64,000 nucleotides of DNA from Bacteriovorax sp. Its GTDB lineage: Bacteria; Bdellovibrionota; Bacteriovoracia; Bacteriovoracales; Bacteriovoracaceae. The stretch spans positions 17,975 to 81,974 of the forward strand of contig JACMPM010000020.1 of the NCBI GenBank assembly GCA_014377485.1. Direction: 5' to 3'. The notes under the pieces are model-generated. The model saw only the letters and a list, made by a program, of their open reading frames with translations, searched no databases and had not been told where the DNA came from. Position numbers and translations under genes: made by a program. Shown piece by piece: positions 1 through 8,299 of the stretch; positions within the stretch are counted from its first letter, which is position 1, and every line of letters starts with the position of its first letter.

Positions 1-338
1 CCAGTCACTAACAATTCTTGAAAACAAGAACTTGTTAATTTTTTCCCCATGTCGTCCATCACTACACTATAAATTTTTTCTTCAGTTTTAAAATCTAGTG
101 AGACAACTTTTCCTTCTTTCGATCTCTCGCGAGGTTTGATCGTTCCAGATAGTTGAACTAGTTTATCTTTATAGAAATAATAGTTATCGCGATTAAATCC
201 CGATCCCTCAGCTTTACTTTTTTTACCTGTAGCTTTGCCTTCACCGTCTTCATCAAAGGCGAATTCATCATCCCCACCCTCAGTATCAAGATCTACTTCT
301 TCATCACCATCTTCAAATTCGTCTTTGAATCCACCCAT
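1..338 (-). CDS. Partial acidic hypothetical protein (N-terminal 112 residues)
   Basis: The gene runs off the left edge; only the N-terminus is visible, starting at the ATG at 338. It opens MGGFKDEFEDGD and its first 35 residues are extremely rich in Asp, Glu and Gly. A short basic linker (GKKSKAEG) follows, then a mixed, folded-looking stretch containing DNYYFYKDKLVQLSG. I see no signal peptide or membrane segment, so it is probably cytoplasmic. A purine-rich GGGGA lies 10-15 bases upstream of the start. The family is not recognised. The acidic tail could be an interaction arm, but that is a guess. Confidence 0.6.
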   Translation of the reverse strand, partial: MGGFKDEFEDGDEEVDLDTEGGDDEFAFDEDGEGKATGKKSKAEGSGFNRDNYYFYKDKLVQLSGTIKPRERSKEGKVVSLDFKTEEKIYSVVMDDMGKKLTSSCFQELLVT

Positions 339-451
339 AAACAGGTTTTCCCCTTAATAAAATTACTTCACTTTTTTCTTTCAAATCTATCTTAGACTAA
401 AATATTCAGAATAATCACTAGAAAATCAACAGTTTGGTGAAATTTTTAAGG

Positions 452-480
452 TTTCTAGCAAACTCAGCAAGTGCTATACT
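452..480 (+). promoter_or_regulatory. Extended -10 promoter for the small secreted gene at 510
   Basis: TGCTATACT at 472-480 is an extended -10 element (TGn plus TATACT). A weak -35 (TTTCTA, 452-457) lies 17 bases upstream. The start codon is about 30 bases downstream. Assigned by eye. Confidence 0.45.
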
Positions 481-509
481 AATATCAAGAACATGTGTAG
501 GAGGCTTAT

Positions 510-731
510 GTGCGCAAATTAAATTATTTATCTCATTTTACCCATATCTCGTTAATCGCTTTTATTGCGGTACTGGCAGCAGTGTCACCATTAAGATTGG
601 TTGCTCAAGACGATATGCCTAACGACGAAGAAACGATTATGCCAGCAAGTAATAACAGTGGAACGCCACCAGTGATCATTGATGAAAGTGATTCTGGTGC
701 AGTCAATGATGTTGAAGAATACGACGGCTAA
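510..731 (+). CDS. Small exported hypothetical protein, 73 residues
   Basis: A GTG start at 510 is set by a near-perfect ribosome-binding site, TAGGAGG, 7 bases upstream; the overlapping ATG at 508 reads into an immediate stop. The N-terminus has a basic MRKLNYL followed by a hydrophobic stretch (LIAFIAVLAAV) ending near LRLVAQ, a plausible Sec signal peptide. The mature part is only about 40 residues, acidic, and rich in Asn, Ser, Pro and Asp (for example DESDSGAVNDVEEYDG). An extended -10 promoter lies upstream and a strong terminator directly after, so it looks like a monocistronic gene. The family is not recognised. Confidence 0.65.
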   Translation: MRKLNYLSHFTHISLIAFIAVLAAVSPLRLVAQDDMPNDEETIMPASNNSGTPPVIIDESDSGAVNDVEEYDG

Positions 732-747
732 ATAAAATCTAATAAAT

Positions 748-779
748 AAGGACCGGCACTTAAACAAGTACCGGTCCTT
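748..779. terminator. Bidirectional terminator between convergent genes
   Basis: AAGGACCGG (748-756) pairs with CCGGTCCTT (771-779). Inside it ACTT (758-761) pairs with AAGT (766-769), leaving a four-base AAAC loop. T-rich sequence follows on both strands. It sits between the convergent genes ending at 731 and 788 and would stop transcription from both. Confidence 0.8.
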
Positions 780-787
780 TATTGGAA

Positions 788-1057
788 TTAAGCTTTTTTG
801 AAAGTCCCTTTCTTTTCTTTACACTCTTTTTCAGTTGTTTTTAACCATCCTTTTGCCTTGCATGCATTATTTCCAGCACAGCTGTTTTTCTCACTGTGAC
901 AAGCTGATGTACCTTTGCAAGAATTAATTCCATGACATTGCCCTTCAATGGTCTTTGCTTCTTTCACAGGAGCTGCTGCAATGGCCGCATCGTTTGCCGT
1001 TGCTGTTAGAGCTAATCCAGAAAGTGCTGCTGCTAGTAATAAGTTTCTTGAATCCAT
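788..1057 (-). CDS. Bufferin-like (BufA2-type) periplasmic Cys-rich metallophore precursor
   Basis: This is an 89-residue exported peptide. Residues 1-22 form a signal peptide (MDSRNLLLAAALSGLALTATA) and an Ala-rich linker follows. The Cys core has the pattern CHGINSCKG, CHSEKNSCAGNNACKAKGW, then a C-terminal EC and KKGTF. The repeated C-x-G-x-N-x-C-K-G spacing is typical of the BufA2 bufferin family. In characterised members, MNIO (DUF692) enzymes modify the core cysteines, and the products bind copper in the periplasm. No MNIO enzyme (BufB) or partner (BufC) lies next to it, so it is an orphan precursor in this window. A perfect AGGAGG four bases before the ATG indicates strong translation. 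Family assignment is by motif only. Confidence 0.7.
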   Translation of the reverse strand: MDSRNLLLAAALSGLALTATANDAAIAAAPVKEAKTIEGQCHGINSCKGTSACHSEKNSCAGNNACKAKGWLKTTEKECKEKKGTFKKA

Positions 1058-1085
1058 GGAACCTCCTATGAGTTTGTTTTTTTGC

Positions 1086-1158
1086 TAATATTAACTTATT
1101 TCTGGACAATCTAGCCACAAATCGCAAATATTCTATTTATTATATTTTTGTAATATTA
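1086..1158. promoter_or_regulatory. Divergent control region with two TAATATTA palindromes
   Basis: The spacer between the bufferin-like gene and the regulator gene contains the palindrome TAATATTA twice, at 1086-1093 and 1151-1158. These could be operator sites for the adjacent GbsR-type regulator, controlling both directions. In DNA this AT-rich the repeat could arise by chance. I could not assign a convincing -35/-10 pair here. Confidence 0.25.
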
Positions 1159-1176
1159 GAACTCTAAAGGTGTCAT

Positions 1177-1815
1177 GTGTTTATTGAACCACAGATTTTA
1201 GCCGAACTTCCGCATTTTGAAATGTTTTTTAATCGTATAGGTTTTAAACGCATTGATGGATCAGTATTTGGGCTTTTGGTCCTGGCGCAAAAACCCCTGA
1301 CTTCCGAAGAAATTGAAGAGGCCTTAAAACTCTCTCAGAGTGCGGTGTCCCTTTCTCTAAAAACTCTTGCCCATTTTGGTGCAATTGAAACAAAAGACTT
1401 ACGGGAGAATTCAAAGGCCCACGTTCATACTGCAAAAGAAGATTCTTTGAATATAGTTGCTTCACTTTTTAGAAAACGTGAAGAAGAGTATATTGTCGAT
1501 TTCAAACTCATGTCCCAAAGAGTATTAGATAAATCTAATGGACCAGACAATATTGCCCGTAAAAAACGGATGCAATCAATCATCAGCACGTGTGAAATTG
1601 CAGAATCAGTCATGAACTTCGTTATCACTATTGCTCAAAATAAATCCCGAGAAAATCACGATCAGTATGCCGCTCAATATGAAGCGATCGTAAAACGATT
1701 GCCAAAGGCCTTGGATTTGATTGCCTCTACTGCTGGCCCATTGGCAGATATGACAATAAGTCTAAAAGAAACCATAACGACCACGTTAAAAAATAATTTT
1801 AAAGGACTTCGCTAA
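1177..1815 (+). CDS. GbsR/MarR-family transcriptional regulator of the ole cluster
   Basis: This 212-residue protein has an N-terminal winged helix-turn-helix at about residues 25-85, with the recognition region LTSEEIEEALKLSQSAVSLSLKTL followed by a wing, then an all-helical C-terminal half. Order and length fit the GbsR-like branch of MarR regulators. The GTG start at 1177 is chosen from the AAAGG about six bases upstream; an ATG two bases earlier is out of frame. It is the first gene of the run, ending two bases before the ketosynthase start, so it likely controls the lipid cluster and itself. The effector is unknown; an acyl thioester or fatty acid is a reasonable guess from context only. 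Confidence 0.75.
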   Translation: MFIEPQILAELPHFEMFFNRIGFKRIDGSVFGLLVLAQKPLTSEEIEEALKLSQSAVSLSLKTLAHFGAIETKDLRENSKAHVHTAKEDSLNIVASLFRKREEEYIVDFKLMSQRVLDKSNGPDNIARKKRMQSIISTCEIAESVMNFVITIAQNKSRENHDQYAAQYEAIVKRLPKALDLIASTAGPLADMTISLKETITTTLKNNFKGLR

Positions 1816-1816
1816 A

Positions 1817-3058
1817 ATGAAACAAGACAATCAAAGAATTGTTATTACCGGTATTGGTCTAACTTCCCCAATGGGAAACAATTTAACTGAATTGAGAGAC
1901 GGCCTTTTAAATAATGGCTCGGGAATTTCACATACTGAAATTCGCCATATGGGTGTAGTCGCAGCAGGTCTTTGTAAATTTGACGAAGCTAAGTACCAAC
2001 CAAAAAAAATGAGAAAACGCGGAACGCGTGCCGGTGCCATTTCAATTTATTGCACCAACGAAGCTCTCGTTGATTCAGGTATTGATTTTGCCAGTGTAGA
2101 TAAAAATAGAGTCGGTGTTTATCTGGGAATTACGGAACACGGAAACGTAGAAACGGAAAATGAAATTCACGATCTATATAACTCTCATCAAATGGATGTT
2201 TCGTTATGGTCACATCATCATAACCCAAGAACGGTGGCCAATAATCCGGCCGGAGAAGTCACACTTAATTTGGGAATTACAGGACCACATTATACGATCG
2301 GAGCCGCTTGTGCTGCAGGAAATTTAGGAGTGATCCAAGGTGTTCAACAACTTTTATTAGATGAAGTTGATATCTCATTCGCCGGTGGAATTTCTGAATC
2401 AACAGCAACTTTTGGAATATTTGCGGCCTTTAAGGCCCAGGGTGCTTTGGGGCATCACGAAGATCCTGCTCTTGCGACCCGCCCTCTTGATATAAACAGA
2501 AATGGAATTGTTGTATCAGAAGGTGGAGCTGTTTATGTACTAGAGCGATTAAGTGATGCTAAAAAAAGAAAAGCAAAAATTTACGGAGAAATTATCGGGT
2601 ATCACAGCAATAGTGATGCTAGTGACTTCGTACTTCCTAATACAGAACGCCAGATTGAATGTATGAAAATGGCAATAAAAAAAGCAGGGATCGATATTAA
2701 CGAAGTTGATATCGTTAATATGCATGCAACGGGAACCGTTCAAGGTGATATTCAAGAATGTCACGCCGTCATTGCTGTTTTTGGCGAATACCCAAACGTA
2801 CACGTGAATGCCACTAAAGGATTTATCGGACACGCCATGGGTGCTGCCGGAGCACTTGAATTAGCTGGAAATATTCCAAGTTTTACAGATGGCTATATTC
2901 ACCCTTGTAAAAAAATAGAAAATCTCGATCCAGAGTGTGCTGTTAGAAATTTAGTCAACGGCGAAAAAGTAGCTCACGATGTGAAAATCATTTTAAATAA
3001 TTCTTTCGGTATGCTTGGAATAAATTCAACGTTAATAGTTCAAAAATTTAAGGAGTAG
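1817..3058 (+). CDS. FabF-type beta-ketoacyl-ACP synthase of the ole cluster
   Basis: A 413-residue ketosynthase expected to condense acyl groups with malonyl-ACP. The catalytic triad is complete: Cys165 in GAACAAGN, His303 in NMHATGT, and His339 in KGFIGHAMGAAG, with Lys334 also present. The length matches FabF. It differs from housekeeping FabF in several motifs (AAGN after the Cys, NMHATGTVQGD, a His-rich WSHHHNPRT stretch), which suggests a specialised enzyme. It starts two bases after the regulator and ends two bases before the acyl carrier protein, so it probably uses that ACP. Product chain length and substrate cannot be read from the sequence. It could alternatively serve a polyene or ladderane-like pathway. 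Confidence 0.85.
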   Translation: MKQDNQRIVITGIGLTSPMGNNLTELRDGLLNNGSGISHTEIRHMGVVAAGLCKFDEAKYQPKKMRKRGTRAGAISIYCTNEALVDSGIDFASVDKNRVGVYLGITEHGNVETENEIHDLYNSHQMDVSLWSHHHNPRTVANNPAGEVTLNLGITGPHYTIGAACAAGNLGVIQGVQQLLLDEVDISFAGGISESTATFGIFAAFKAQGALGHHEDPALATRPLDINRNGIVVSEGGAVYVLERLSDAKKRKAKIYGEIIGYHSNSDASDFVLPNTERQIECMKMAIKKAGIDINEVDIVNMHATGTVQGDIQECHAVIAVFGEYPNVHVNATKGFIGHAMGAAGALELAGNIPSFTDGYIHPCKKIENLDPECAVRNLVNGEKVAHDVKIILNNSFGMLGINSTLIVQKFKE

Positions 3059-3060
3059 TT

Positions 3061-3312
3061 ATGCTGACTAATGAAGAAGTAAGATCAAAAGTTTTAGATA
3101 TTATTGCAGATATCGCGCTTGATGATGATGTGACAGGTTTAAAAGATGAAGTTGCGCTTAGAGAACAACTTGACCTTGATTCAATGGATTTTTTAGACAT
3201 CGTTATGGAACTAAAAAAACGCCATAAAATTGAAGTTCCCCAAGAAGACTACACTCGTCTGGCCTCTATGCAGTCTTGTGTTGAATATCTTGCACCGAAA
3301 TTCAACGCTTAA
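3061..3312 (+). CDS. Dedicated acyl carrier protein
   Basis: An 83-residue acidic helical carrier protein. Ser41 in DLDSMDFLDIVMEL is the phosphopantetheine attachment site; the motif is DSMDF rather than the DSLDV of housekeeping AcpP. It lies two bases after the ketosynthase and five bases before the FAD enzyme, so it is co-translated with both. It probably carries the chain for the adjacent ketosynthase and perhaps for the fabG-fabZ-fabI genes at 12.4-14.3 kb. A holo-ACP synthase is not in the window. Confidence 0.9.
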   Translation: MLTNEEVRSKVLDIIADIALDDDVTGLKDEVALREQLDLDSMDFLDIVMELKKRHKIEVPQEDYTRLASMQSCVEYLAPKFNA

Positions 3313-3317
3313 TTTAA

Positions 3318-4718
3318 ATGTCTAAATATGATTGCGTAATCATTGGAGCTGGTATGTCAGGCCTTGCGGCCGGTATCAGACTTGCGATGTATAACAAAAA
3401 AGTCGTGATCCTAGAAAAGCACACCATTACCGGTGGACTCAATTCTTATTATTCTCGTGGAAAAAGAAAATTTGATGTCGGACTTCATGCTCTAACAAAT
3501 TTTGTGGATCCCACTGAACGTGGAAAACCATTTAATAAATTGATGAAGCAGCTCCGCATTCCGTATGATGAATTTAAACTTCATCCTCAAAATTATTCAG
3601 TCATTCAGTTTCCCGATAAAAAATTAAAATTTACCAATGATATTGATTTTCTAATTGAAGAAGTGAAAATGAACTTCCCTCAAGAGATTGATGGATTCAT
3701 GAGTTTACTTGCTCATATTAAAAATTTCAATGAAGTGGATTTAACTAACGTTACCGTCATGGCAAAAATTGTTGTTAAAAATTTTATTAAAAATGAATCT
3801 CTTATTGAAATGATTTTCTGTCCGCTTTTAATTTATGGAAGTGCCTGGGAAAATGATATGGATTTTTCTCAATTCGTAGTTATGTTTAAAAGCATATTTA
3901 TTGAAGGTTTCGGAAGGCCTGCTGGCGGAGTAAGAACTATTATAGATTTACTTTTAAAAAGATTTGAAGAATGTGGCGGAGAGCTGCGATTTAAGTCTGA
4001 AGTGACTCGGATTATTTCTGCTAGCGAAAAAGTGTCTGCAGTTGAAATTAACGGCAGTGAAATTATTGAATGTGAGAATATTCTCTCGTCGATGGGGTTG
4101 CCTGAAACTTTTTCTGTGCTCGATCGTGAATCGTCCCACTCTCCGCGAGTCGGGAATCTCTCATTTACTGAAAGCATTTTGATCACCGATAAAAAACCTA
4201 AAGACTTGGGAATAGAAGCGACTATTATTTTTTATAATAATCGGCCCGAGTATTTATATCAAAAACCAACGACTCTTTTTGATCGCGAAAGTGCGGTAGT
4301 TTGTTTTCCCAATAATTTCACTCACGATGAGTTTGATGAAGGTGTTTTACGAGTGACTAATATTGCGAATTTTGATTTGTGGAATGAACAGAAACAAATG
4401 TCTAGTGATGCCTATAAAGAAAGTAAAAATGAAGTCTTCAATCAGAGTCTTCAGATTTTAAAAAACTGCGGGCTCGGAACCGCTGACAAAAAATTCGAAA
4501 TTCTTTTTAAAGATATTTTTACTCCTACCACTATAAAAAGATACACAAGTCATTTCGGTGGAACGGTTTACGGATCAATTGATAAAAGCAGAAATGGTAC
4601 AACACACATTCCTGGTCTTTATATTTGCGGCACTGACCAAGGGTTCTTAGGAATTGTAGGTTCAATGCTCTCTGGAATTTCTATGGCCAATCTTCATATC
4701 CTATCGAGAAATTTATGA
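3318..4718 (+). CDS. CrtI-like FAD-dependent desaturase/isomerase in the ole operon
   Basis: A 466-residue flavoprotein of the phytoene desaturase / retinol saturase superfamily. The N-terminal dinucleotide fold is clear: GAGMSG at 10-15 and an acidic strand end VVILEKH, then GGLNSYYSRG and FDVGLHALTNF. The C-terminal FAD loop is HIPGLYICGTDQGFLG. Relatives desaturate, saturate or isomerise long polyene chains, often at membranes. Its stop overlaps the oleA start (ATGA), so it belongs to the olefin operon, where it may modify acyl chains or the olefin. No carotenoid genes (crtB, crtE) are nearby, so carotenoid synthesis is unlikely. A paralog lies at 18535-19983. The substrate is unknown. Confidence 0.8.
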   Translation: MSKYDCVIIGAGMSGLAAGIRLAMYNKKVVILEKHTITGGLNSYYSRGKRKFDVGLHALTNFVDPTERGKPFNKLMKQLRIPYDEFKLHPQNYSVIQFPDKKLKFTNDIDFLIEEVKMNFPQEIDGFMSLLAHIKNFNEVDLTNVTVMAKIVVKNFIKNESLIEMIFCPLLIYGSAWENDMDFSQFVVMFKSIFIEGFGRPAGGVRTIIDLLLKRFEECGGELRFKSEVTRIISASEKVSAVEINGSEIIECENILSSMGLPETFSVLDRESSHSPRVGNLSFTESILITDKKPKDLGIEATIIFYNNRPEYLYQKPTTLFDRESAVVCFPNNFTHDEFDEGVLRVTNIANFDLWNEQKQMSSDAYKESKNEVFNQSLQILKNCGLGTADKKFEILFKDIFTPTTIKRYTSHFGGTVYGSIDKSRNGTTHIPGLYICGTDQGFLGIVGSMLSGISMANLHILSRNL

Positions 4719-5746
4719 AATTTAGTAATGTAGTTATTGAATCTTTTGCCTATTCGATATCAGATGAAATAATGACTTCTAATATGATTGAAGAGAAGCT
4801 CGCTCCGCTTTATCAAAAATTAAAACTTCCGGAAGGAAGATTAGAGTTAATGACAGGAATTCAGTCGCGTAGAGTTTGGGCCTCTGGGACCAGGCCTTCT
4901 GATCTCTCAACTCTTGCCGCAAAGAAATTATTTTTAAAATCAAATTTTAAAAAAGAAGATGTAGATCTTTTGATTCACGCATCTGTTTGTAGAGATTTTT
5001 TAGAGCCAGCGACCGCTTCAGTTGTTCATGCCAATCTAGGACTATCCAGAAAGGCCATGATCTTTGATTTATCCAATGCTTGCTTGGGTGTGATCAATGC
5101 AATCGTAGTTGCGGGAAACATGATAGAAAATGGTCAGATTAAATCGGCCTTGATTGTATCGGGTGAAAATGGCGGGCCACTTCTAGAGAATACTATTCGT
5201 GAATTATTAAACAATCCCAATATCGATCGTAAAACTATTAAAAAATATATCGCCAATTTAACGATTGGATCAGCTGCCACGGCCTTGTTGATAACTCACC
5301 GAGATTTTGCACCTGAGGGTCATGCAATATTAGGCGGAGCCGTAGAGACAGATTCTAGTGCCAATCATCTTTGTAGAGGAGATGGAAACACTCACTCCCT
5401 TGTGATGGAAACTGATTCAGAAGAATTATTAAAATATGGTGTGATTTTAGCAAAATCTACCTGGCAGGGACTAATGACAGAACTTTCCTGGAATAATAAT
5501 ACTCCGGATTTAGTTCTCACTCATCAAGTCGGCACGGCCCATGAAAAATTATCGCTAGAGTCGTTAGAGTTAACTCATATTAAAACTTATAAAACTTATC
5601 CCTTTCTTGGCAATACTGGTTCAAGTGCTCTGCCAATCACTTTAATGATGGCCCATGACGATGAAAAAATAAAAAAGGGTGATAAAATAGCGCTCTTAGG
5701 AATAGGTTCTGGATTAAGTTCAATCATGCTTGGAGTACAATGGTAA
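4715..5746 (+). CDS. oleA: OleA, head-to-head acyl condensing thiolase
   Basis: A 343-residue thiolase-superfamily enzyme that joins two activated fatty acyl chains by non-decarboxylative Claisen condensation to a 2-alkyl-3-ketoacid. Cys123 lies in FDLSNACLGVINA, and His270 (THQVG) and Asn300 (GNTGSSALP) complete the KASIII-like triad. Glu97 in CRDFLEPATAS matches the catalytic base found in OleA but not in FabH. The order OleA-B-C-D makes the assignment firm. It overlaps the CrtI-like gene by four bases and oleB by a few, so translation is coupled. Partners of the ketosynthase/ACP pair upstream could be its donors. Confidence 0.92.
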   Translation: MKFSNVVIESFAYSISDEIMTSNMIEEKLAPLYQKLKLPEGRLELMTGIQSRRVWASGTRPSDLSTLAAKKLFLKSNFKKEDVDLLIHASVCRDFLEPATASVVHANLGLSRKAMIFDLSNACLGVINAIVVAGNMIENGQIKSALIVSGENGGPLLENTIRELLNNPNIDRKTIKKYIANLTIGSAATALLITHRDFAPEGHAILGGAVETDSSANHLCRGDGNTHSLVMETDSEELLKYGVILAKSTWQGLMTELSWNNNTPDLVLTHQVGTAHEKLSLESLELTHIKTYKTYPFLGNTGSSALPITLMMAHDDEKIKKGDKIALLGIGSGLSSIMLGVQW

Positions 5747-6648
5747 TGAATGTGCAAAATACGATACAAAAAACTATGCAAAAAACTATAGAGATACCTG
5801 CAGAATTAAAAGGCGAATACCCTTTTGATTCTCACTTTCTTAAAATCGAAAATAATAATTTACACTATGTAGACGAAGGCTTTGGCGATGTCATTCTTAT
5901 GCTTCATGGAAATCCGACCTGGTCATTTTTCTATCGTAATCTTGCCAAACATTTTTCAAAAGAATTTCGAGTAGTTGTTCCTGATCACATGGGTTGTGGA
6001 CTCTCAAGCAGGCCACAAGATTATGAGTATACTTTGAAAACTCATATCGATAATCTTTGCTTACTGGTTGAGAAATTAAATTTATCAAATATCACTCTTA
6101 TCGTACACGATTGGGGTGGGGCCATTGGCATGGGACTGGCAACGAGATATCCTCACCTTATTAAAAAAATGGTAGTCATGAATACCGCGGCTTTTAGGTC
6201 TATTGAAATTCCTGCTCGCATCAATATTTTGAAAAATCCTATCGGGCAATGGTTTATAAGATCTTTTAATGGATTTGCCGGGCCCGCAACTTTTATGGCA
6301 ACAACAAAAGGGCTTAGTCCTTTAGTTAAAAAAGGTTTCACTCTTCCTTATCATAATTTTGAATCGAGAATTGCCACTGCTAAATTTGTTCAAGATATTC
6401 CAATGAACGATAAACACCCAACCTATCAGACGCTAAAAAATATTGAAGAAAAACTTCCAACAATCAAGGCCCCCATACTTCTTCTTTGGGGAGAAAAAGA
6501 CTTTTGTTTTACAATGAGTTTTCAAAAACGCTGGTTAAATATTTTTCCAAATGCCAAAGCAATTACTTATCCTCTGGCCGGTCATTACCTGGTAGAAGAT
6601 GAGAAAATTGCTGTCATCAGCGAGATTGAAAAATTTTTAAAGGAATAA
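5740..6648 (+). CDS. oleB: OleB, beta-lactone decarboxylase (alpha/beta-hydrolase)
   Basis: About 300 residues in a haloalkane-dehalogenase-like alpha/beta-hydrolase fold. The nucleophile is Asp124 in IVHDWGGAIG; the oxyanion region is LHGNPTWSFFYRNL; a second acid is in LLWGEKDFCF and the catalytic His in LAGHYLVEDE. OleB family enzymes decarboxylate the cis-beta-lactone made by OleC to a cis-olefin. ATGs at 5740 and 5746 are both possible; the second gives a TAATG overlap with the oleA stop and GGAG ten bases upstream. oleB is separate from oleC here, not fused as in some lineages. Confidence 0.9.
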   Translation: MVMNVQNTIQKTMQKTIEIPAELKGEYPFDSHFLKIENNNLHYVDEGFGDVILMLHGNPTWSFFYRNLAKHFSKEFRVVVPDHMGCGLSSRPQDYEYTLKTHIDNLCLLVEKLNLSNITLIVHDWGGAIGMGLATRYPHLIKKMVVMNTAAFRSIEIPARINILKNPIGQWFIRSFNGFAGPATFMATTKGLSPLVKKGFTLPYHNFESRIATAKFVQDIPMNDKHPTYQTLKNIEEKLPTIKAPILLLWGEKDFCFTMSFQKRWLNIFPNAKAITYPLAGHYLVEDEKIAVISEIEKFLKE

Positions 6649-6652
6649 GTTT

Positions 6653-8299
6653 GTGAATATTTCTTCTCGTTTAACAATGAATGCCAAAGCCACTCCCGAT
6701 AAAAGAGCAGTGGTATTCCCACGTTTTAATAATAAGACTAAGCGCTATGATTACTCTTTTCTCACTTTTAAAGAACTTGATATTCTATCTAATAAATATG
6801 CCTTGCAACTCGAAAAGCTTGGATTAAAAAAAGGTGATAAGACTCTTCTTTTCTTAAAACCCAGTCTTGATTTTTCGGCCATGACCTTTGCTTTATTTAA
6901 GTTAGGAGTTGTTCCAGTATTTATCGATCCAGGAATGGGAATAAAAAATCTTCTTAAATGTATTCAAGAATCAGGACCTGTAGGACTCATCGCTGAAGGT
7001 CAGATTCATTTAATAAAACTTTTTTATCCCAATGTTTTTAAAACGGTGAATTTGAATGTTACTAACGGATCATTAACCTGGGGAAATATGATCAGCATCA
7101 AAAAGATGAAAAAAGAAAAAGTTCAAAGCTTTAATCCCGTAGAATTTGATCCCCAAGACACAGCTGCGATTCTTTTTACTTCAGGAGGAACAGGTTCTCC
7201 AAAAGGAGTGGTGTACACTCATAATATTTTTGATCAACAAACAAGCATGCTGCAAGATCTTTATAAATTAACCAATAATGATATTGATATGCCAGGTTTT
7301 CCTCTTTTTTCTCTTTTTACTATCGCTATGGGAATGACCAGTTGTATTCCAGATATGGATCCTACGAAACCCGGAAGTTGTGATCCCAAAAAATTAGTTC
7401 AAAATATTTTTGACCAGTCTCCTACTTTTGTTGCCGGATCACCTGCAATCTGGGAGAGAGTTGCAGATTTTTGTCTGGAACGGGGGCTTACGCTTCCATC
7501 CATAAAATATGTCGTCATGTTTGGCGCTCCAGTATCAGTTAAGCTTCATCGCAAATTTAAGTCCCTACTACCCAATGGAACGACCTATACACCTTACGGT
7601 GCGACAGAAGCTCTTCCGGTCACTAATATCTCAGGCGAGTTTGTTTTAAAAAATACTGCACCACTCACAGACGATGGATTTGGAACTTGTATAGGCAAAC
7701 CAACACCTGGGATCGAAATCAAAATTATAAAAATTACTAATGATGTGATTCCTAGATACAATTCAAATTTAGAACTTCCAATAAATGAAGTTGGAGAGAT
7801 TATCATCAAAGGTCCTGTGGCCTCTAGAGAGTATTTAGATCTTCCGGATAAAACTCGAGAAGCAAAAATCTACGATGTACACGATACTTTCTGGCATCGT
7901 ATGGGAGATTTAGGGTTTCTTGATGAGAGTGGTCTTTTATGGTTTTGTGGAAGAAAAGCACATATGGTGTCTACAAAAACTCAAAAACTTTATCCAATTC
8001 CATGTGAAGCTATCTTTAATAAACATCCGGCCGTAAAAAGATCTGCACTTGTAGGCCTAGGAGAGACTGGTAATCAAATACCGGCAATCATCATTGAACG
8101 TCGTGATGGTCAATACCTCTCGGGGAAAAGCCGTTCTATTTTTGAAAGTGAACTCCTCTCTATTGCAAAAAAATATCCTCATACTAAAGATATTCAAAAA
8201 ATTTATTTGAGTAAAACTTTTCCGGTTGATGTTAGACACAATATCAAAATTGACCGCTTAAAATTAAAAGAAGAAATTGAACATCATGAAATCAACTAA
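6653..8299 (+). CDS. oleC: OleC, beta-lactone synthetase (AMP-ligase superfamily)
   Basis: A 548-residue ANL-superfamily enzyme that converts the 2-alkyl-3-hydroxyacid from OleD to a beta-lactone using ATP. The AMP/phosphate loop is LFTSGGTGSPKGVVYTH, followed by YTPYGATEALP and the hinge-region GDLGFLDESGLLWFCGRK. The GTG start four bases after oleB is supported by an AGGAATAAG just upstream. The 3' end overlaps oleD. Gene order distinguishes it from a plain acyl-CoA ligase. Full length for the family, with no missing motif seen. Confidence 0.9.
   Translation: MNISSRLTMNAKATPDKRAVVFPRFNNKTKRYDYSFLTFKELDILSNKYALQLEKLGLKKGDKTLLFLKPSLDFSAMTFALFKLGVVPVFIDPGMGIKNLLKCIQESGPVGLIAEGQIHLIKLFYPNVFKTVNLNVTNGSLTWGNMISIKKMKKEKVQSFNPVEFDPQDTAAILFTSGGTGSPKGVVYTHNIFDQQTSMLQDLYKLTNNDIDMPGFPLFSLFTIAMGMTSCIPDMDPTKPGSCDPKKLVQNIFDQSPTFVAGSPAIWERVADFCLERGLTLPSIKYVVMFGAPVSVKLHRKFKSLLPNGTTYTPYGATEALPVTNISGEFVLKNTAPLTDDGFGTCIGKPTPGIEIKIIKITNDVIPRYNSNLELPINEVGEIIIKGPVASREYLDLPDKTREAKIYDVHDTFWHRMGDLGFLDESGLLWFCGRKAHMVSTKTQKLYPIPCEAIFNKHPAVKRSALVGLGETGNQIPAIIIERRDGQYLSGKSRSIFESELLSIAKKYPHTKDIQKIYLSKTFPVDVRHNIKIDRLKLKEEIEHHEIN

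Noticed and set aside
434..622. Short plus-strand reading overlapping the small exported gene at 510
   Set aside because: It has no signal peptide or ribosome-binding site and lies in another frame from the gene with AGGAGG at 510.
1817..3312. Polyketide or aryl-polyene cluster as an explanation for KS plus ACP
   Set aside because: No chain-length factor, ketoreductase, thioesterase or aromatic starter gene lies beside them, and they are fused by spacing to oleABCD.
3318..4718. Carotenoid biosynthesis as the role of the CrtI-like gene
   Set aside because: No phytoene synthase, GGPP synthase or lycopene cyclase is in the window, and the gene overlaps oleA.
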